Source: Pseudomonadota bacterium (GTDB lineage: Bacteria; Myxococcota_A; UBA9042; GCA-2863065). Taken from it: a stretch of 64,000 nucleotides of DNA. Below the pieces are notes generated by a model. The model was given only the letters and a program-made list of their open reading frames with translations, searched no databases and had not been told where the DNA came from. The position numbers were made by a program, and so were the translations under genes. Every line of letters begins with the position of its first letter. Position 1 is the first letter of the stretch. Shown one piece after another: positions 43,535 through 52,356 of this stretch. The stretch covers positions 1 to 64,000 of the forward strand of contig SXOO01000174.1 in the NCBI GenBank assembly GCA_005776725.1. Reading direction: 5' to 3'.

Positions 43535-45739
43535 TCAGGTGTCGCCGCCCGCGACGCGACGGGCCTGGGCCTCGAGCTCCTCGGGGGAGCGCTTGTAGTA
43601 CCCCGCGCGGTAGTACTTGCCCTTGCGGTAGTACCCGAGAGAGCCGCGGTGCACGTCGTTCAGCACCGTCCCGATGAGCGGGGCGTTCACGTTGCGCAGC
43701 GCGCTGTAGGCGGCCCGCAGCGCGTCCGCGGTGGTGCGCTTCGCCTTGGCGACCAGGAGCAGCCCGTCGACCCGGCTGGCCATGACCAGCGCATCGGAGA
43801 CCGCGTTCACAGGCGGCGAGTCGATGACGATCTTGTCGTACCGCTCGTGGAGGCGCGCGAGCAGCACATTGAGCCGCAGGTGGTTCAAGAGCTCGGCCGG
43901 GTTCGGCGGGATGGCCCCGCACGGGATCACGTCCAGGTTCGGGATGTGGCTGTGCTGGATCACATCTTCGATGCGCGTGTCGGGGGCGGCCAAGAACGTG
44001 GAGAGGCCACGGTCCTCGGCCAGGTTGAGCGTGGCGGCGATGCGCGGCCGCCGCATGTCCGCCTCGATCAGGATCACCCGCTCGTCCGCCGTGGCGAGCG
44101 TCACCGAGGTCTGGATGGCGATCGTGGTCTTGCCCTCCTCCGGCAACGCGCTGGTGACGAGGAGCGTCTTCAGCTTGCGGTCGGAGCCCGCGCCGAGGAA
44201 GAGCAGGTTGGTCCGGAGCGTGCGGACCTGCTCGGCGGGTTCGGAGAGGTGGTGGTCGAAGACGTAGAGGTCCCGCGTCCGGACGGCCGCGATGTCCGGA
44301 GTGGCGCCAATGACGGGGATTGTGGGGATGACCCCGAGGCACGGGATGTCGAGCACCTCCTCGGCGTGCGCCTTGTCGCGGATGGTGGTGTCCGAGCGCT
44401 CGAGGAGCAACACGAGCGCTACGCCCAAGAGCAGGCCGAGCAGCGACGCGGCCGCCAGGATCATGGTTCGGCGCGGCCACACGGGGATCTGGGGAACCAG
44501 CGCCCGATCGAGCATACGGACGTTGTTCATGGCCGTGCCGCCGGTGAGCGCCGTGTCGTCGTAGCGCTTGCGGAGCCGGTCGAACCGCGCCGTCTGCTCC
44601 TTCAACTCCTTCTGGATCTTCTCGTAGCCATCCATGAGCAGGCCGAGCGCCTCGTCCTCTTTGCGCGCCACCTCGAACTGCGCTGAGAACTGCTCGAACT
44701 CGGCCCGCGAGGCGTCGGCCTTGGCGCGAATCGAGCGGACGATTCCCCGCGTCTCCGATGCGATGGCGGCCTGAACCTGGGTGAGCTTGTGCTTGGCACC
44801 GAGGAGCTTCGGGTGCTTCTCGAGGAAGGTGATCTCGAGCTCCGACACGTCGTTCCGAAGGCCGGAGTGCGACACCTTGAGCGCGTTGAGGACCGGGCTG
44901 CCCATGACCTCCGGGATCGCCACGCCGTAGATCCCACGGGTCCCCACCCGCTCCGCCTCGGCGAGCTGCGCTTCGGCCTCCACCAGCTTGGCCCGCGACT
45001 CCAGGACCTTGCGATTGTAGAACTCGCGCTCGCGGGCCACCTCGGCGCGGCGCGTCTCTGCCGCCGCCATGTCGTTCTGCTGCTCGAAGAGTTCGGCGCG
45101 CTCCTCGACGTCGGCCTTCTGAGTCTTGGCCTGCGTGAGCACCCGCTCGAGCTCGACGCGGGCCTGCGTCAGGACGTCGCGCTTCGACTCGAGGTTCTGA
45201 TCCACATAGACCCGAGCGAACTCGTTCGCCATGAGGGCGGAGAGCACGGGGTCACGATGCTCGAAGGGGATCTGGATGATGAGGGCGTCGATGACGCGCC
45301 GCGGCTTGATGCGTCCCGCCAGATCCGACGAGCGCACGAGCCGCATCGTCTGCGCGTCCTCGTCGCCTGGGTCCGCGCCGAACAGGCGCGGATCGGCCCA
45401 GAGATCGAGCGAGTCCAGCACCTCCTCGGAGACGCCTTGCGACTTGATGATGTCGAGCTGGGTCTGCATGTACTCGTCGAAGTCGCGGCGTCCGGCCTCG
45501 GCAAGGTCGACGACCTCCTTCACGTCGTCGAGGACCCGAGGGGCGGTGGGCGAGACGAGCACCGTCGCCGTGGCGCGATACACGGGCTGCACGCGGTCGA
45601 GCACCGCGTACGCCACGCCGACGGCCACGGCCGCGACCAGGATCAACACCCACCACCAGGTCCGGAGCGTCCGGAGAAGCCAGGTGAAGACGGTGCTCTC
45701 GCTGTCGCGAGCGTTCATGAGGGTGCCGTTCGTGCGCAT
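43535..45739 (-). CDS. Polysaccharide co-polymerase / bacterial tyrosine autokinase (Wzc-like)
   Basis: 734 residues. The N-terminal Wzz domain lies between two membrane helices ([21 protein letters not shown]; the second with [21 protein letters not shown] after PVWPRR), with long periplasmic coiled coil around 200-420. The cytoplasmic kinase has Walker A PEEGKTT (near 530), Walker A' [12 protein letters not shown] and Walker [13 protein letters not shown]-terminal tyrosine cluster ([16 protein letters not shown]) is the autophosphorylation site. Such proteins control chain length and export of extracellular or capsular polysaccharide. The downstream partner phosphatase and glycosyltransferases are not in the window. 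ATG 45739 is used; ATG 45718 is possible. Confidence 0.92.
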   Translation of the reverse strand: MRTNGTLMNARDSESTVFTWLLRTLRTWWWVLILVAAVAVGVAYAVLDRVQPVYRATATVLVSPTAPRVLDDVKEVVDLAEAGRRDFDEYMQTQLDIIKSQGVSEEVLDSLDLWADPRLFGADPGDEDAQTMRLVRSSDLAGRIKPRRVIDALIIQIPFEHRDPVLSALMANEFARVYVDQNLESKRDVLTQARVELERVLTQAKTQKADVEERAELFEQQNDMAAAETRRAEVAREREFYNRKVLESRAKLVEAEAQLAEAERVGTRGIYGVAIPEVMGSPVLNALKVSHSGLRNDVSELEITFLEKHPKLLGAKHKLTQVQAAIASETRGIVRSIRAKADASRAEFEQFSAQFEVARKEDEALGLLMDGYEKIQKELKEQTARFDRLRKRYDDTALTGGTAMNNVRMLDRALVPQIPVWPRRTMILAAASLLGLLLGVALVLLLERSDTTIRDKAHAEEVLDIPCLGVIPTIPVIGATPDIAAVRTRDLYVFDHHLSEPAEQVRTLRTNLLFLGAGSDRKLKTLLVTSALPEEGKTTIAIQTSVTLATADERVILIEADMRRPRIAATLNLAEDRGLSTFLAAPDTRIEDVIQHSHIPNLDVIPCGAIPPNPAELLNHLRLNVLLARLHERYDKIVIDSPPVNAVSDALVMASRVDGLLLVAKAKRTTADALRAAYSALRNVNAPLIGTVLNDVHRGSLGYYRKGKYYRAGYYKRSPEELEAQARRVAGGDT

Positions 45740-45795
45740 TGGGACCTAGGTTGTCATCGGTCAGCGCGATGATCGAGTTGATCGATGAATCGGCG

Positions 45796-46992
45796 TCAGC
45801 GCTGATAACGGGTGACGAGGTCTCGGAGCCGGGCGGCGCCTCGGGGCAGCAGCCGCGGCAGCCCGGTGAGGCTCAGCTCGTCTCGGCGTGCGTCGAGCGC
45901 GGAGGCGACGAGCCCGGGGACGTCATCGTAGAGAAGCGCTGTGAATACGGCCATCTCCGGCCGGGTGAACTTCTTCGCGTCGGGCTCGAAGAGGTCAACG
46001 CGGGAGAGCCAGTCGAAGATCACGCGGCGCTTCCACTCAGCGGGCGCCAGCGCCTCGAGGGCGGAGTCGGGCACCGGCGAGCCGAGGAGCACGCGAGCGA
46101 GCGCCAGCGAAAAGAAGACGGCCGTGCCCACCTCGAGGTCGGCGCAGCGCCGACAGAGCGCGTCCCAGTCCGGCGGCGCGAACACCGCGAGGCGATCGAC
46201 ATCGGTATGGAGCCGGAGGCCCGGGGCGCGCACGTAGGTGTGCTTGGCGGTGTGGAGGCCGACCTGGAGCATGTTGTCGTCGGGGTGCAGCAGGCGAACC
46301 CGCGTGCCGGGGATAGGCACCGAGCGCTGAATGAGCTCCGAGCCCGACGGCTCCTGGTCGCGCCGGATCCACCGCCCAGCCACCGGGCGCCACTGGAGCT
46401 CGAACCAGACCTCCTCGCCCCCGAAGGTGCCCACGTACTCCGTTCCGCCGCTCTCGAGGCCCGCCTCGAGGTCCGCCGCCTCGACCGTGCCGCGCGCGGC
46501 GAGCCGAAAGCCCACGGACTCGATGACGCGGTGCGCCTCGGCGAAGCGCTCGCGGTCCACCAGCACGTCGAGGTCGCCCATCGGGCAAGCGCCGCGGTGA
46601 GGGTAGATCCCGCGCGCGATGCCGGCGTTCTTGAGCGCCACCATCGCGATCCCCTCGTGGTGAAGCGCCTCGGCGGCGGTGTCGAGCCGCTCGAGCAGGA
46701 CGCCCATCCGCGCGTCCTCGCGGGCATACAGGGCGCGGTACTCGGCGCGCCGTGGATAGCCGCTGGGGAACGCTTCCTCGAGGGCCAGCGCCACGATCGG
46801 CGCCACCCGATTGCGCAAGGAGAAGTCCAGGAGCGGGCCAGCGATGTCCGGACCGACTCGGCGAATGCGCTCGATCCGCTGAGGCCGTTCGTGGACGCCC
46901 ATGGCGTCGAGCACCAGCCGGCGGAGGCTGAGGTCGCGCGGCAGCGGGTCGCGATGAAGGAGGAGCGGGTCGCGTTCCGGGAGGGTCACCAT
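45796..46992 (-). CDS. Uncharacterised nucleotidyltransferase (NTP_transf_5 type)
   Basis: 398 residues. The motif [15 protein letters not shown] gives the G-S/D-x-D-x-D pattern of Pol-beta-like nucleotidyltransferases (GDLDVLV), with a helical N-terminal part before it ([14 protein letters not shown]). The C-terminal part contains LHTAKH and LHTDVDRL, as in the uncharacterised family commonly encoded in exopolysaccharide clusters. It is upstream of the Wzc-like gene by 56 bases on the same strand, consistent with a role in polysaccharide or glycoconjugate modification. The substrate is unknown. Confidence 0.75.
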   Translation of the reverse strand: MVTLPERDPLLLHRDPLPRDLSLRRLVLDAMGVHERPQRIERIRRVGPDIAGPLLDFSLRNRVAPIVALALEEAFPSGYPRRAEYRALYAREDARMGVLLERLDTAAEALHHEGIAMVALKNAGIARGIYPHRGACPMGDLDVLVDRERFAEAHRVIESVGFRLAARGTVEAADLEAGLESGGTEYVGTFGGEEVWFELQWRPVAGRWIRRDQEPSGSELIQRSVPIPGTRVRLLHPDDNMLQVGLHTAKHTYVRAPGLRLHTDVDRLAVFAPPDWDALCRRCADLEVGTAVFFSLALARVLLGSPVPDSALEALAPAEWKRRVIFDWLSRVDLFEPDAKKFTRPEMAVFTALLYDDVPGLVASALDARRDELSLTGLPRLLPRGAARLRDLVTRYQR

Positions 46993-47121
46993 CGGTTGCG
47001 CACGCTACCGCCCGTCTCCTCGCCCGTCACGTTGACGTTGCGAAGTTGCGGTGTTACCGCTCCACGCCGCTCGAAGCGCAAGGCGCCGGGACCCCGATCA
47101 GCCGCCTTTCAGGAGGCCGCG

Positions 47122-48009
47122 TTGACCGCTCAAAGCTCGCTCCCACAGAACGACACCGGCACACAGCGCTCGAAGCTGATCGACGGCAAGGCGATCGCGG
47201 CGAAGGTCCGAGGCGAGGTGGCGGCCGCCGTCAGCACCCTGGGACGCACCCCGTGCCTGGCCGTGGTGCTCGTAGGCGACGACCCCGCGTCGCACGTGTA
47301 CGTGCGGAACAAGCAGCGCGCCTGCGCCGAGGTCGGCATCGAGTCACGGCGCGTCGACCTGCCGGCTGGCGCGAACTCTGCGGACGTGCTCGCCGCGGTG
47401 AAGGCGCTCAACGCGGATGCGTCGGTGCACGGGATCCTGGTCCAGCTGCCGCTCCCCGGGCACGTCGACACAGAGGGCGTGGTGCGCGCCGTCTCGCCGC
47501 TCAAGGACGTCGACGGCTTCCACCCGGAGAACGTGGGCCTGCTGGCCGCCGGGGCGCCCCGGTTCGTCTCGTGCACGCCGCTCGGAGTGATGCGCCTCCT
47601 CGCCGAGGTGCTCGGCGGGCGCCCCCTCGATGGCCTCGAGGCCGTCGTGTTGGGTCGCAGCCGCACTGTGGGCCAACCGATGGCCCTGCTGCTCACCCAA
47701 GCCAACGCCACGGTCACGGTCTGTCACTCCCGCACCCGCGACCTCCGTGAGGTGGTGAGGCGCGCCGATGTGCTCGTGGCGGCGGTGGGCCGCCCGGAGC
47801 TGGTCCGGGGCGACTGGCTCCGCCCCGGGGTCATCGTGATCGACGTGGGAATCAACCGGCTGCCCGACGGGCGCCTGGTGGGCGACGTAGCCACCGCCGA
47901 GGCCCTCGAGGTGGCCGCGGCGATCACCCCCGTCCCCGGCGGCGTCGGCCCCATGACCATCGCCCTGCTGCTCTCCAACACCCTTCGCGCCGCGGAGCAC
48001 ATCGCATGA
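47122..48009 (+). CDS. folD: Bifunctional methylene-THF dehydrogenase / methenyl-THF cyclohydrolase
   Basis: 295 residues from TTG 47122, five bases after AGGAGG (47111-47116); no better start exists. It interconverts 5,10-methylene-, 5,10-methenyl- and 10-formyl-THF. Motifs: the active-site [12 protein letters not shown] (Tyr and Lys), [21 protein letters not shown], the NADP loop [11 protein letters not shown] and the C-terminal signature [11 protein letters not shown]. It overlaps gcvT by 4 bases, so methylene-THF made by glycine cleavage is fed directly to it. Confidence 0.95.
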   Translation: MTAQSSLPQNDTGTQRSKLIDGKAIAAKVRGEVAAAVSTLGRTPCLAVVLVGDDPASHVYVRNKQRACAEVGIESRRVDLPAGANSADVLAAVKALNADASVHGILVQLPLPGHVDTEGVVRAVSPLKDVDGFHPENVGLLAAGAPRFVSCTPLGVMRLLAEVLGGRPLDGLEAVVLGRSRTVGQPMALLLTQANATVTVCHSRTRDLREVVRRADVLVAAVGRPELVRGDWLRPGVIVIDVGINRLPDGRLVGDVATAEALEVAAAITPVPGGVGPMTIALLLSNTLRAAEHIA

Positions 48010-49085
48010 AGCCCACGCCCCTGCACGACCGCCACGTGGCCCTTGGCGGACGAATGGTCGACTTCGCCGGGTGGCACATGCCCATCCAGTACCCCGCGGG
48101 CCAGGTCGAGGAGCACCGCTGCGTCCGGACCAGCGCCGGCCTCTTCGACGTGAGCCACATGGGCCAGCTGCGCTTCCGGGGCCCCGACGCGCTCGACGTG
48201 GTGAACCGCCTCATCACGAACGACCTCGCGGCGGTGCCCGTGGGAAAGGCGCAGTACACGGCGTTCTGTCGCGACGACGGCGGGATCCTCGACGACGCGA
48301 TATGTTATCGCCTCGCGGAGGACGACGTGATGGTCGTGGTGAACGCGTCCAACACCGCGCGCATGGTCGCGTGGACGGCCGAGCGCGCCACCGGCCTCGC
48401 CCGCCCGGTGGACCAGAGCGAGGGGTGGGCGCTCCTCGCGCTCCAGGGCCCGGAGGCCCCGGCTCTGCTCGAGCGGATCCTGCCGGGTGGTGCGGCCATG
48501 GCGCCTTACGCCGTCCGAGCCGTGACCGAAGACCTCATCGTCGCGTCCACGGGCTACACTGGCGAGCGCGGCTTCGAGCTCTTCGTGCGCCCCGAGGCCG
48601 CGGGAGCGCTCTTCGACCGCCTCGTCGCGGACGGCGCGCACCCCATTGGGCTCGCCGCCCGAGACACGCTCCGCTTGGAGCTCGGGTACGCGCTCTACGG
48701 CAACGAGCTCGATCTCACCACCAACCCGCTCGAGGCGGGGCTCGGCTGGGTCACCCGACTCGACAAAGCCGGCGGCTTCATCGGGCGCGACGCGCTCCTG
48801 GCCGTGAAGGCAGCGGGGGTCCAGCGGCGCCTCGTGGGCCTCGAAATTGTCGGGCGCGGAATCGCGCGGCACGGCTATCCCGTGCTGTCGTCCACGGGCG
48901 AGGTGCTGGGCGAGGTCACGAGCGGGACGCAGTCACCCACCCTGGGGCGCGCCATCGCCATGGCGTACGTTCGGAGACCGCACGACGCGGTGGGCACCAC
49001 CCTCGCGGTGGACGTCCGCGGACGGCCGGTCGAGGCCCGCGTGGCGAAGCCGCCGTTCTACCGCCCGCCGGTCCGGCCGCTTTGA
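48006..49085 (+). CDS. gcvT: Aminomethyltransferase (glycine cleavage T protein)
   Basis: 359 residues. It releases ammonia from aminomethyl-lipoyl-GcvH and makes 5,10-methylene-THF. Recognisable parts are [42 protein letters not shown], the catalytic Asp in [13 protein letters not shown] context, and [12 protein letters not shown] with the folate-binding region. [21 protein letters not shown] closes the barrel domain. ATG 48006 overlaps the folD stop. gcvH follows 81 bases later. Confidence 0.95.
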   Translation: MKPTPLHDRHVALGGRMVDFAGWHMPIQYPAGQVEEHRCVRTSAGLFDVSHMGQLRFRGPDALDVVNRLITNDLAAVPVGKAQYTAFCRDDGGILDDAICYRLAEDDVMVVVNASNTARMVAWTAERATGLARPVDQSEGWALLALQGPEAPALLERILPGGAAMAPYAVRAVTEDLIVASTGYTGERGFELFVRPEAAGALFDRLVADGAHPIGLAARDTLRLELGYALYGNELDLTTNPLEAGLGWVTRLDKAGGFIGRDALLAVKAAGVQRRLVGLEIVGRGIARHGYPVLSSTGEVLGEVTSGTQSPTLGRAIAMAYVRRPHDAVGTTLAVDVRGRPVEARVAKPPFYRPPVRPL

Positions 49086-49166
49086 CGGGGACCCCCGCGA
49101 TCTGCGACAACCCGACTACCGCGGCGCCTCCCAGTGCGCCGCGTCGCCGCCGCTGAAGGAGAGACC

Positions 49167-49556
49167 ATGGGCGCCCCGCAGAACCTCCGCTACACCAAAG
49201 ACCACGAGTGGGCTCGCCTCGACGACGACGTCGTCACCGTGGGCATCACGGCCTACGCGCAGGACCAGCTGGGCGACATCGTCTACGTCGAGGCCCCCGA
49301 GGCAGGCGCCAGGGTGGCCGCGCACGAGACCTTCGGCACCGTCGAGTCCACGAAGTCCGTCTCCGACCTCGTCAGCCCGGTCACGGGAACCGTCAGCGAG
49401 ACCAACGACCGTCTGGTCACAGACCCGGCCGTGATGAACTCGGACCCCTACGGCGAGGGTTGGATCATGAAGGTGGCCGTAACGAACCCCTCTGAGCTCC
49501 AAGCCCTCATGACGGCTGAGGCGTACGAAGCGTACGTCGGCTCGCTGGGGCATTGA
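49167..49556 (+). CDS. gcvH: Glycine cleavage system H protein
   Basis: 129 residues with the lipoyl attachment Lys63 in the conserved ESTKSVSDL loop, after AHETFGTV. It carries the aminomethyl group from GcvP to GcvT on lipoyl-lysine. ATG 49167 has AAGGAGAG a few bases ahead. The N-terminal LRYTKDHEWARL and C-terminal NSDPYGEGWIMKV are typical. The gene for the decarboxylase GcvP is not in the window; a lipoprotein gene follows instead, so gcvP must be elsewhere. Confidence 0.95.
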   Translation: MGAPQNLRYTKDHEWARLDDDVVTVGITAYAQDQLGDIVYVEAPEAGARVAAHETFGTVESTKSVSDLVSPVTGTVSETNDRLVTDPAVMNSDPYGEGWIMKVAVTNPSELQALMTAEAYEAYVGSLGH

Positions 49557-49558
49557 CC

Positions 49559-50023
49559 ATGCGCCCCGTCGCCGCGCTGCTCGGGTTACTGCTTCTTGCC
49601 TCGCCGGGCTGTGACTGGACCAAGGAGAAGCTCGGCCTCGGCCGCGTGGTCACGGTGGTCGAAGAGGAGAGCCACGAGTGGGTGGTCCGGAAGGTCCTCG
49701 AGGCCGCCGCGATGGAGCCCTTCGACGCCGCTTTCGCCGAATACGTGAAGTACCTCCACAGCGACGAGACCGGCAGCTCTCAGTCGATGCGCGAGTGGGA
49801 GACCATGCGCTTCAAGGCGCTCCGGAACAAGCACCAGTGCTACCTGCGTCCGGAGGAGGGCGACCCGTTCGCGTTCCTCGTCATGGAGACGCGCGAGAAC
49901 GACCCGGAGTACTTCCAGCTCTTCGTGCAGTGTAAGACCAGCGACACGCCCACTCCCTGCCACCTGAAGCGCGATCCCGGCGCCGGTGGCAAGTGGCGCG
50001 TGAAGTTCAACTGCTTGAACTGA
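49559..50023 (+). CDS. Small lipoprotein of unknown function
   Basis: 154 residues from ATG 49559 (a TTG at 49553 also fits), overlapping close to the gcvH stop. The signal VAALLGLLLLASPGC ends in a lipobox. The mature domain is charged, with conserved-looking Cys residues at KHQCYL, FVQCK, PCHLK and FNCLN that could form two disulphides. The fold is unknown and no homologue is recognised. Position in the gcv row is probably only by transcription. Confidence 0.6.
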   Translation: MRPVAALLGLLLLASPGCDWTKEKLGLGRVVTVVEEESHEWVVRKVLEAAAMEPFDAAFAEYVKYLHSDETGSSQSMREWETMRFKALRNKHQCYLRPEEGDPFAFLVMETRENDPEYFQLFVQCKTSDTPTPCHLKRDPGAGGKWRVKFNCLN

Positions 50024-50030
50024 GCCATCG

Positions 50031-50477
50031 TTGGCCGACACCCCCCCACGCCTCAGCCTCACCTTGGTCCAGAGCGGGAACTCCGTAATCTCGTGGGTGC
50101 TGCCGGCCACGGTCGAGCCGCGCATCGGCCGCGATCCGGCGTGCAACGACGTGGTCCTCCACGACCCCACAGTGTCCAGGTCGCACGGCCGGATCTACGC
50201 CTCAGACGACGCTTGGTCGCTCTCGGACTTCGGCTCGAAGAAGGGCACCTTCGTAAACGGCGAGCGGGTCGTCGACACGCGCCCCCTTACCCACGGCGAC
50301 ATCGTCGAGGTCGGCCCCTACGTGCTCCTGGTCGAGTTCGGCGAGACCGTCAAGGAGACCGTCCCGGAGGCCTCCGAGAAGACGCAGCGCCTGGAGCTGG
50401 AGCGCTGTCCGCGTTGCAACGCCCTCGCCCTGGACTTCGACACCTGTATGCGCTGCGGTCACGCGCTCCGCGCCTGA
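50031..50477 (+). CDS. FHA domain protein with C-terminal zinc ribbon
   Basis: 148 residues from a TTG start 7 bases after the previous stop. The forkhead-associated fold is complete: GR at 33-34, SRSH at 49-52, KKGTFVNGERV with Asn76 and GDIVEVG. It binds phosphothreonine peptides made by Ser/Thr kinases such as the one at 13.4 kb. The tail has CPRC...CMRCGH, a four-Cys zinc ribbon. It is likely an adaptor in phospho-signalling; its ligand is unknown. Confidence 0.85.
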   Translation: MADTPPRLSLTLVQSGNSVISWVLPATVEPRIGRDPACNDVVLHDPTVSRSHGRIYASDDAWSLSDFGSKKGTFVNGERVVDTRPLTHGDIVEVGPYVLLVEFGETVKETVPEASEKTQRLELERCPRCNALALDFDTCMRCGHALRA

Positions 50478-50512
50478 GCCGCGGCGGCGAGAGCACAGGA
50501 CGCGCCTCTAAC

Positions 50513-51478
50513 GTGTATCGCCTCATCCGCCCGTTGTTGTTCACGCTGCCACCCGAGACCGCGCATCAGGCCGTCTTCGGGATGCTCGGCGGGTTCGGCG
50601 CGCTCCTAGGGGCGCCCCCGCGCGAGCGGCCCCGCACCCTCGCCGGGCTCCGATTCCGAGGCCCGGTCGGGCTCGCCGCGGGGCTCGACAAGGACGGAGA
50701 GCTCGCCGCCTTCTGGCCCCGCCTGGGCTTCGGCTTCATCGAGCTCGGCACGGTGACCCCGGCGCCGCAGCCCGGCAACCCGAAGCCGCGCCTCTTCCGA
50801 CTGTCGGAGAGCGGTGCGCTCATCAACAGAATGGGCTTCAACAACGGCGGGGTCGACGCGCTGGTGGAGCGCCTCCAGCGCCTCACGGACCGGCCCTGCC
50901 CCATCGGGGTCAACGTGGGCAAGCAGCGCACCACGTCGCTGGAGGACGCCGCGGCGGACTACGCCACCTGCGCGCAACGCGCTGCACCCGTGGCGGACTA
51001 CCTCGTGGTGAATGTCAGCTCCCCCAACACGCCCGGTCTCCGCCAGCTGCAGGACGCCTCCAGCCTCCGCGAGATCGTTGGCCGGACCACCGACTCCAGC
51101 CTCGGCAAACCCGTCTTCGTGAAGCTCTCGCCCGACCTCGAGGCCGAGGCCCTCGAAGAGGCCGTGGCCGTGGCCGAGCGCGCCGGAGCGGCGGGCTTCA
51201 TCGCCGCCAACACCACCTTGAGCCGCCCCGAGGGGCTCGGCCCGCGCTCGGCCGAGGCGGGTGGACTCAGCGGAGCGCCGCTGCACCCACGCACCTGCGC
51301 CACGGTAGCTGCCGTGCGCCGCGCCACACGCCTTCCGCTCATCGGCGTGGGCGGTGTGCACAGCGTGGAGAGCGCGCAGGCGCTCCTCGACGCAGGGGCC
51401 AACCTCATCCAGCTCTACACGGGGCTCATCTACCAGGGCCCGAGCCTCGTTCGCACGCTACACGAGGCGCTGCCTTGA
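50513..51478 (+). CDS. pyrD: Dihydroorotate dehydrogenase (quinone), class 2
   Basis: 321 residues from GTG 50513, joined to membrane through a short N-terminal helix (YRLIRPLLFTLPPETAHQAVF). It oxidises dihydroorotate to orotate with FMN and ubiquinone. VGLAAGLDKDGE, NRMGFNNGGVDAL, NVSSPNTPGLR (catalytic Ser in the loop), SPDL and GVGGVHSVESAQALLDAGANLIQLYTGLIYQG all match class 2. The TTG/GTG start of the hydrolase overlaps its end. Confidence 0.94.
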   Translation: MYRLIRPLLFTLPPETAHQAVFGMLGGFGALLGAPPRERPRTLAGLRFRGPVGLAAGLDKDGELAAFWPRLGFGFIELGTVTPAPQPGNPKPRLFRLSESGALINRMGFNNGGVDALVERLQRLTDRPCPIGVNVGKQRTTSLEDAAADYATCAQRAAPVADYLVVNVSSPNTPGLRQLQDASSLREIVGRTTDSSLGKPVFVKLSPDLEAEALEEAVAVAERAGAAGFIAANTTLSRPEGLGPRSAEAGGLSGAPLHPRTCATVAAVRRATRLPLIGVGGVHSVESAQALLDAGANLIQLYTGLIYQGPSLVRTLHEALP

Positions 51479-51480
51479 CC

Positions 51481-52356
51481 GTGCCGCCGCCCTCTGGGGC
51501 CGGAGCTCGGACCACGGGCGCTCTCGCGGGCCACCAGGGCCTCCCGCTCGCCTTCGACGTGCGCGGCACGCCGGAGCGCGGGACAGTGCTCATGCTTCAC
51601 GGCGGGGCCCAGACCCGCCACGCGTGGGACTACACGGCGGAGCGCGTCGCGCTCGCGGGCTTCCGTGCGGTCACCCTCGACCTTCGCGGACACGGCGAGA
51701 GCGGCTGGCCCGCCGACGGCGACTACACCGAGGCCGCGTTCATGGGCGACGTCCGCGCCGTCCTCGACGCGTTCGGGCCCTGCGCCGTGGTCGGCGCCTC
51801 GCTCGGCGGGATCGTGGCGCTCCTCGCCACGGCCACGCCGCGTTGCAGGCCGGACCTCACCGCGCTGGTGATGGTGGACATCGCGCCGCGCATGGAGCCG
51901 GCAGGAGTAGACCGCATCGTCGGGTTCATGACGGCGCACCCGGACGGCTTCACGTCGGCCGAGGCCGCCGCCGACGCGATCGCCGCGTATCTACCCCACA
52001 GACCCCGGCCCACTGACCTCGGCGGGCTCGGCAAGAACCTGCGGCAGCGCGAAGACGGCCGCTACGTGTGGCACTGGGATCTGACGCTCCTCCGGGCTGG
52101 CAACCTCGCGGCCAACCGCGACTCCACAGGGCTGAGGGACGCGGCCGCCGCGCTGGACCTGCCCACGCTCCTCGTACGAGGCTCACTCTCGGATCTGCTC
52201 TCGGACGAGGGGGTGCGCGAGTTCCTCGAGCTCTGCCCCGGCGCCGCCACCGTCGACGTTCGAGGCGCCCACCACATGGTCGTGGGCGACCGAAACGACG
52301 CGTTTTGCGACGCGGTGATCGCCTTCGTCTCGCAGCTCAGCCCGCCCGGCGGCTGA
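51481..52356 (+). CDS. Alpha/beta hydrolase
   Basis: About 291 residues (TTG 51475 or GTG 51481). The fold shows the oxyanion motif LHGGAQ, LDLRGHGES, the nucleophile elbow GASLGG, an acidic residue in RGSLSDLLSDEG and the late His in GAHHMVVGD. The pattern resembles peroxidase-like or haloalkane-type esterases of small acids. The substrate is unknown. It is convergent with the large 52.3-55.3 kb gene with a 20-base overlap of coding sequence. Confidence 0.8.
   Translation: MPPPSGAGARTTGALAGHQGLPLAFDVRGTPERGTVLMLHGGAQTRHAWDYTAERVALAGFRAVTLDLRGHGESGWPADGDYTEAAFMGDVRAVLDAFGPCAVVGASLGGIVALLATATPRCRPDLTALVMVDIAPRMEPAGVDRIVGFMTAHPDGFTSAEAAADAIAAYLPHRPRPTDLGGLGKNLRQREDGRYVWHWDLTLLRAGNLAANRDSTGLRDAAAALDLPTLLVRGSLSDLLSDEGVREFLELCPGAATVDVRGAHHMVVGDRNDAFCDAVIAFVSQLSPPGG

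Noticed and set aside
45739..47121. N-terminal extension of the folD frame
   Set aside because: It lies antisense to the nucleotidyltransferase gene and lacks folD similarity; AGGAGG sits just ahead of TTG 47122.
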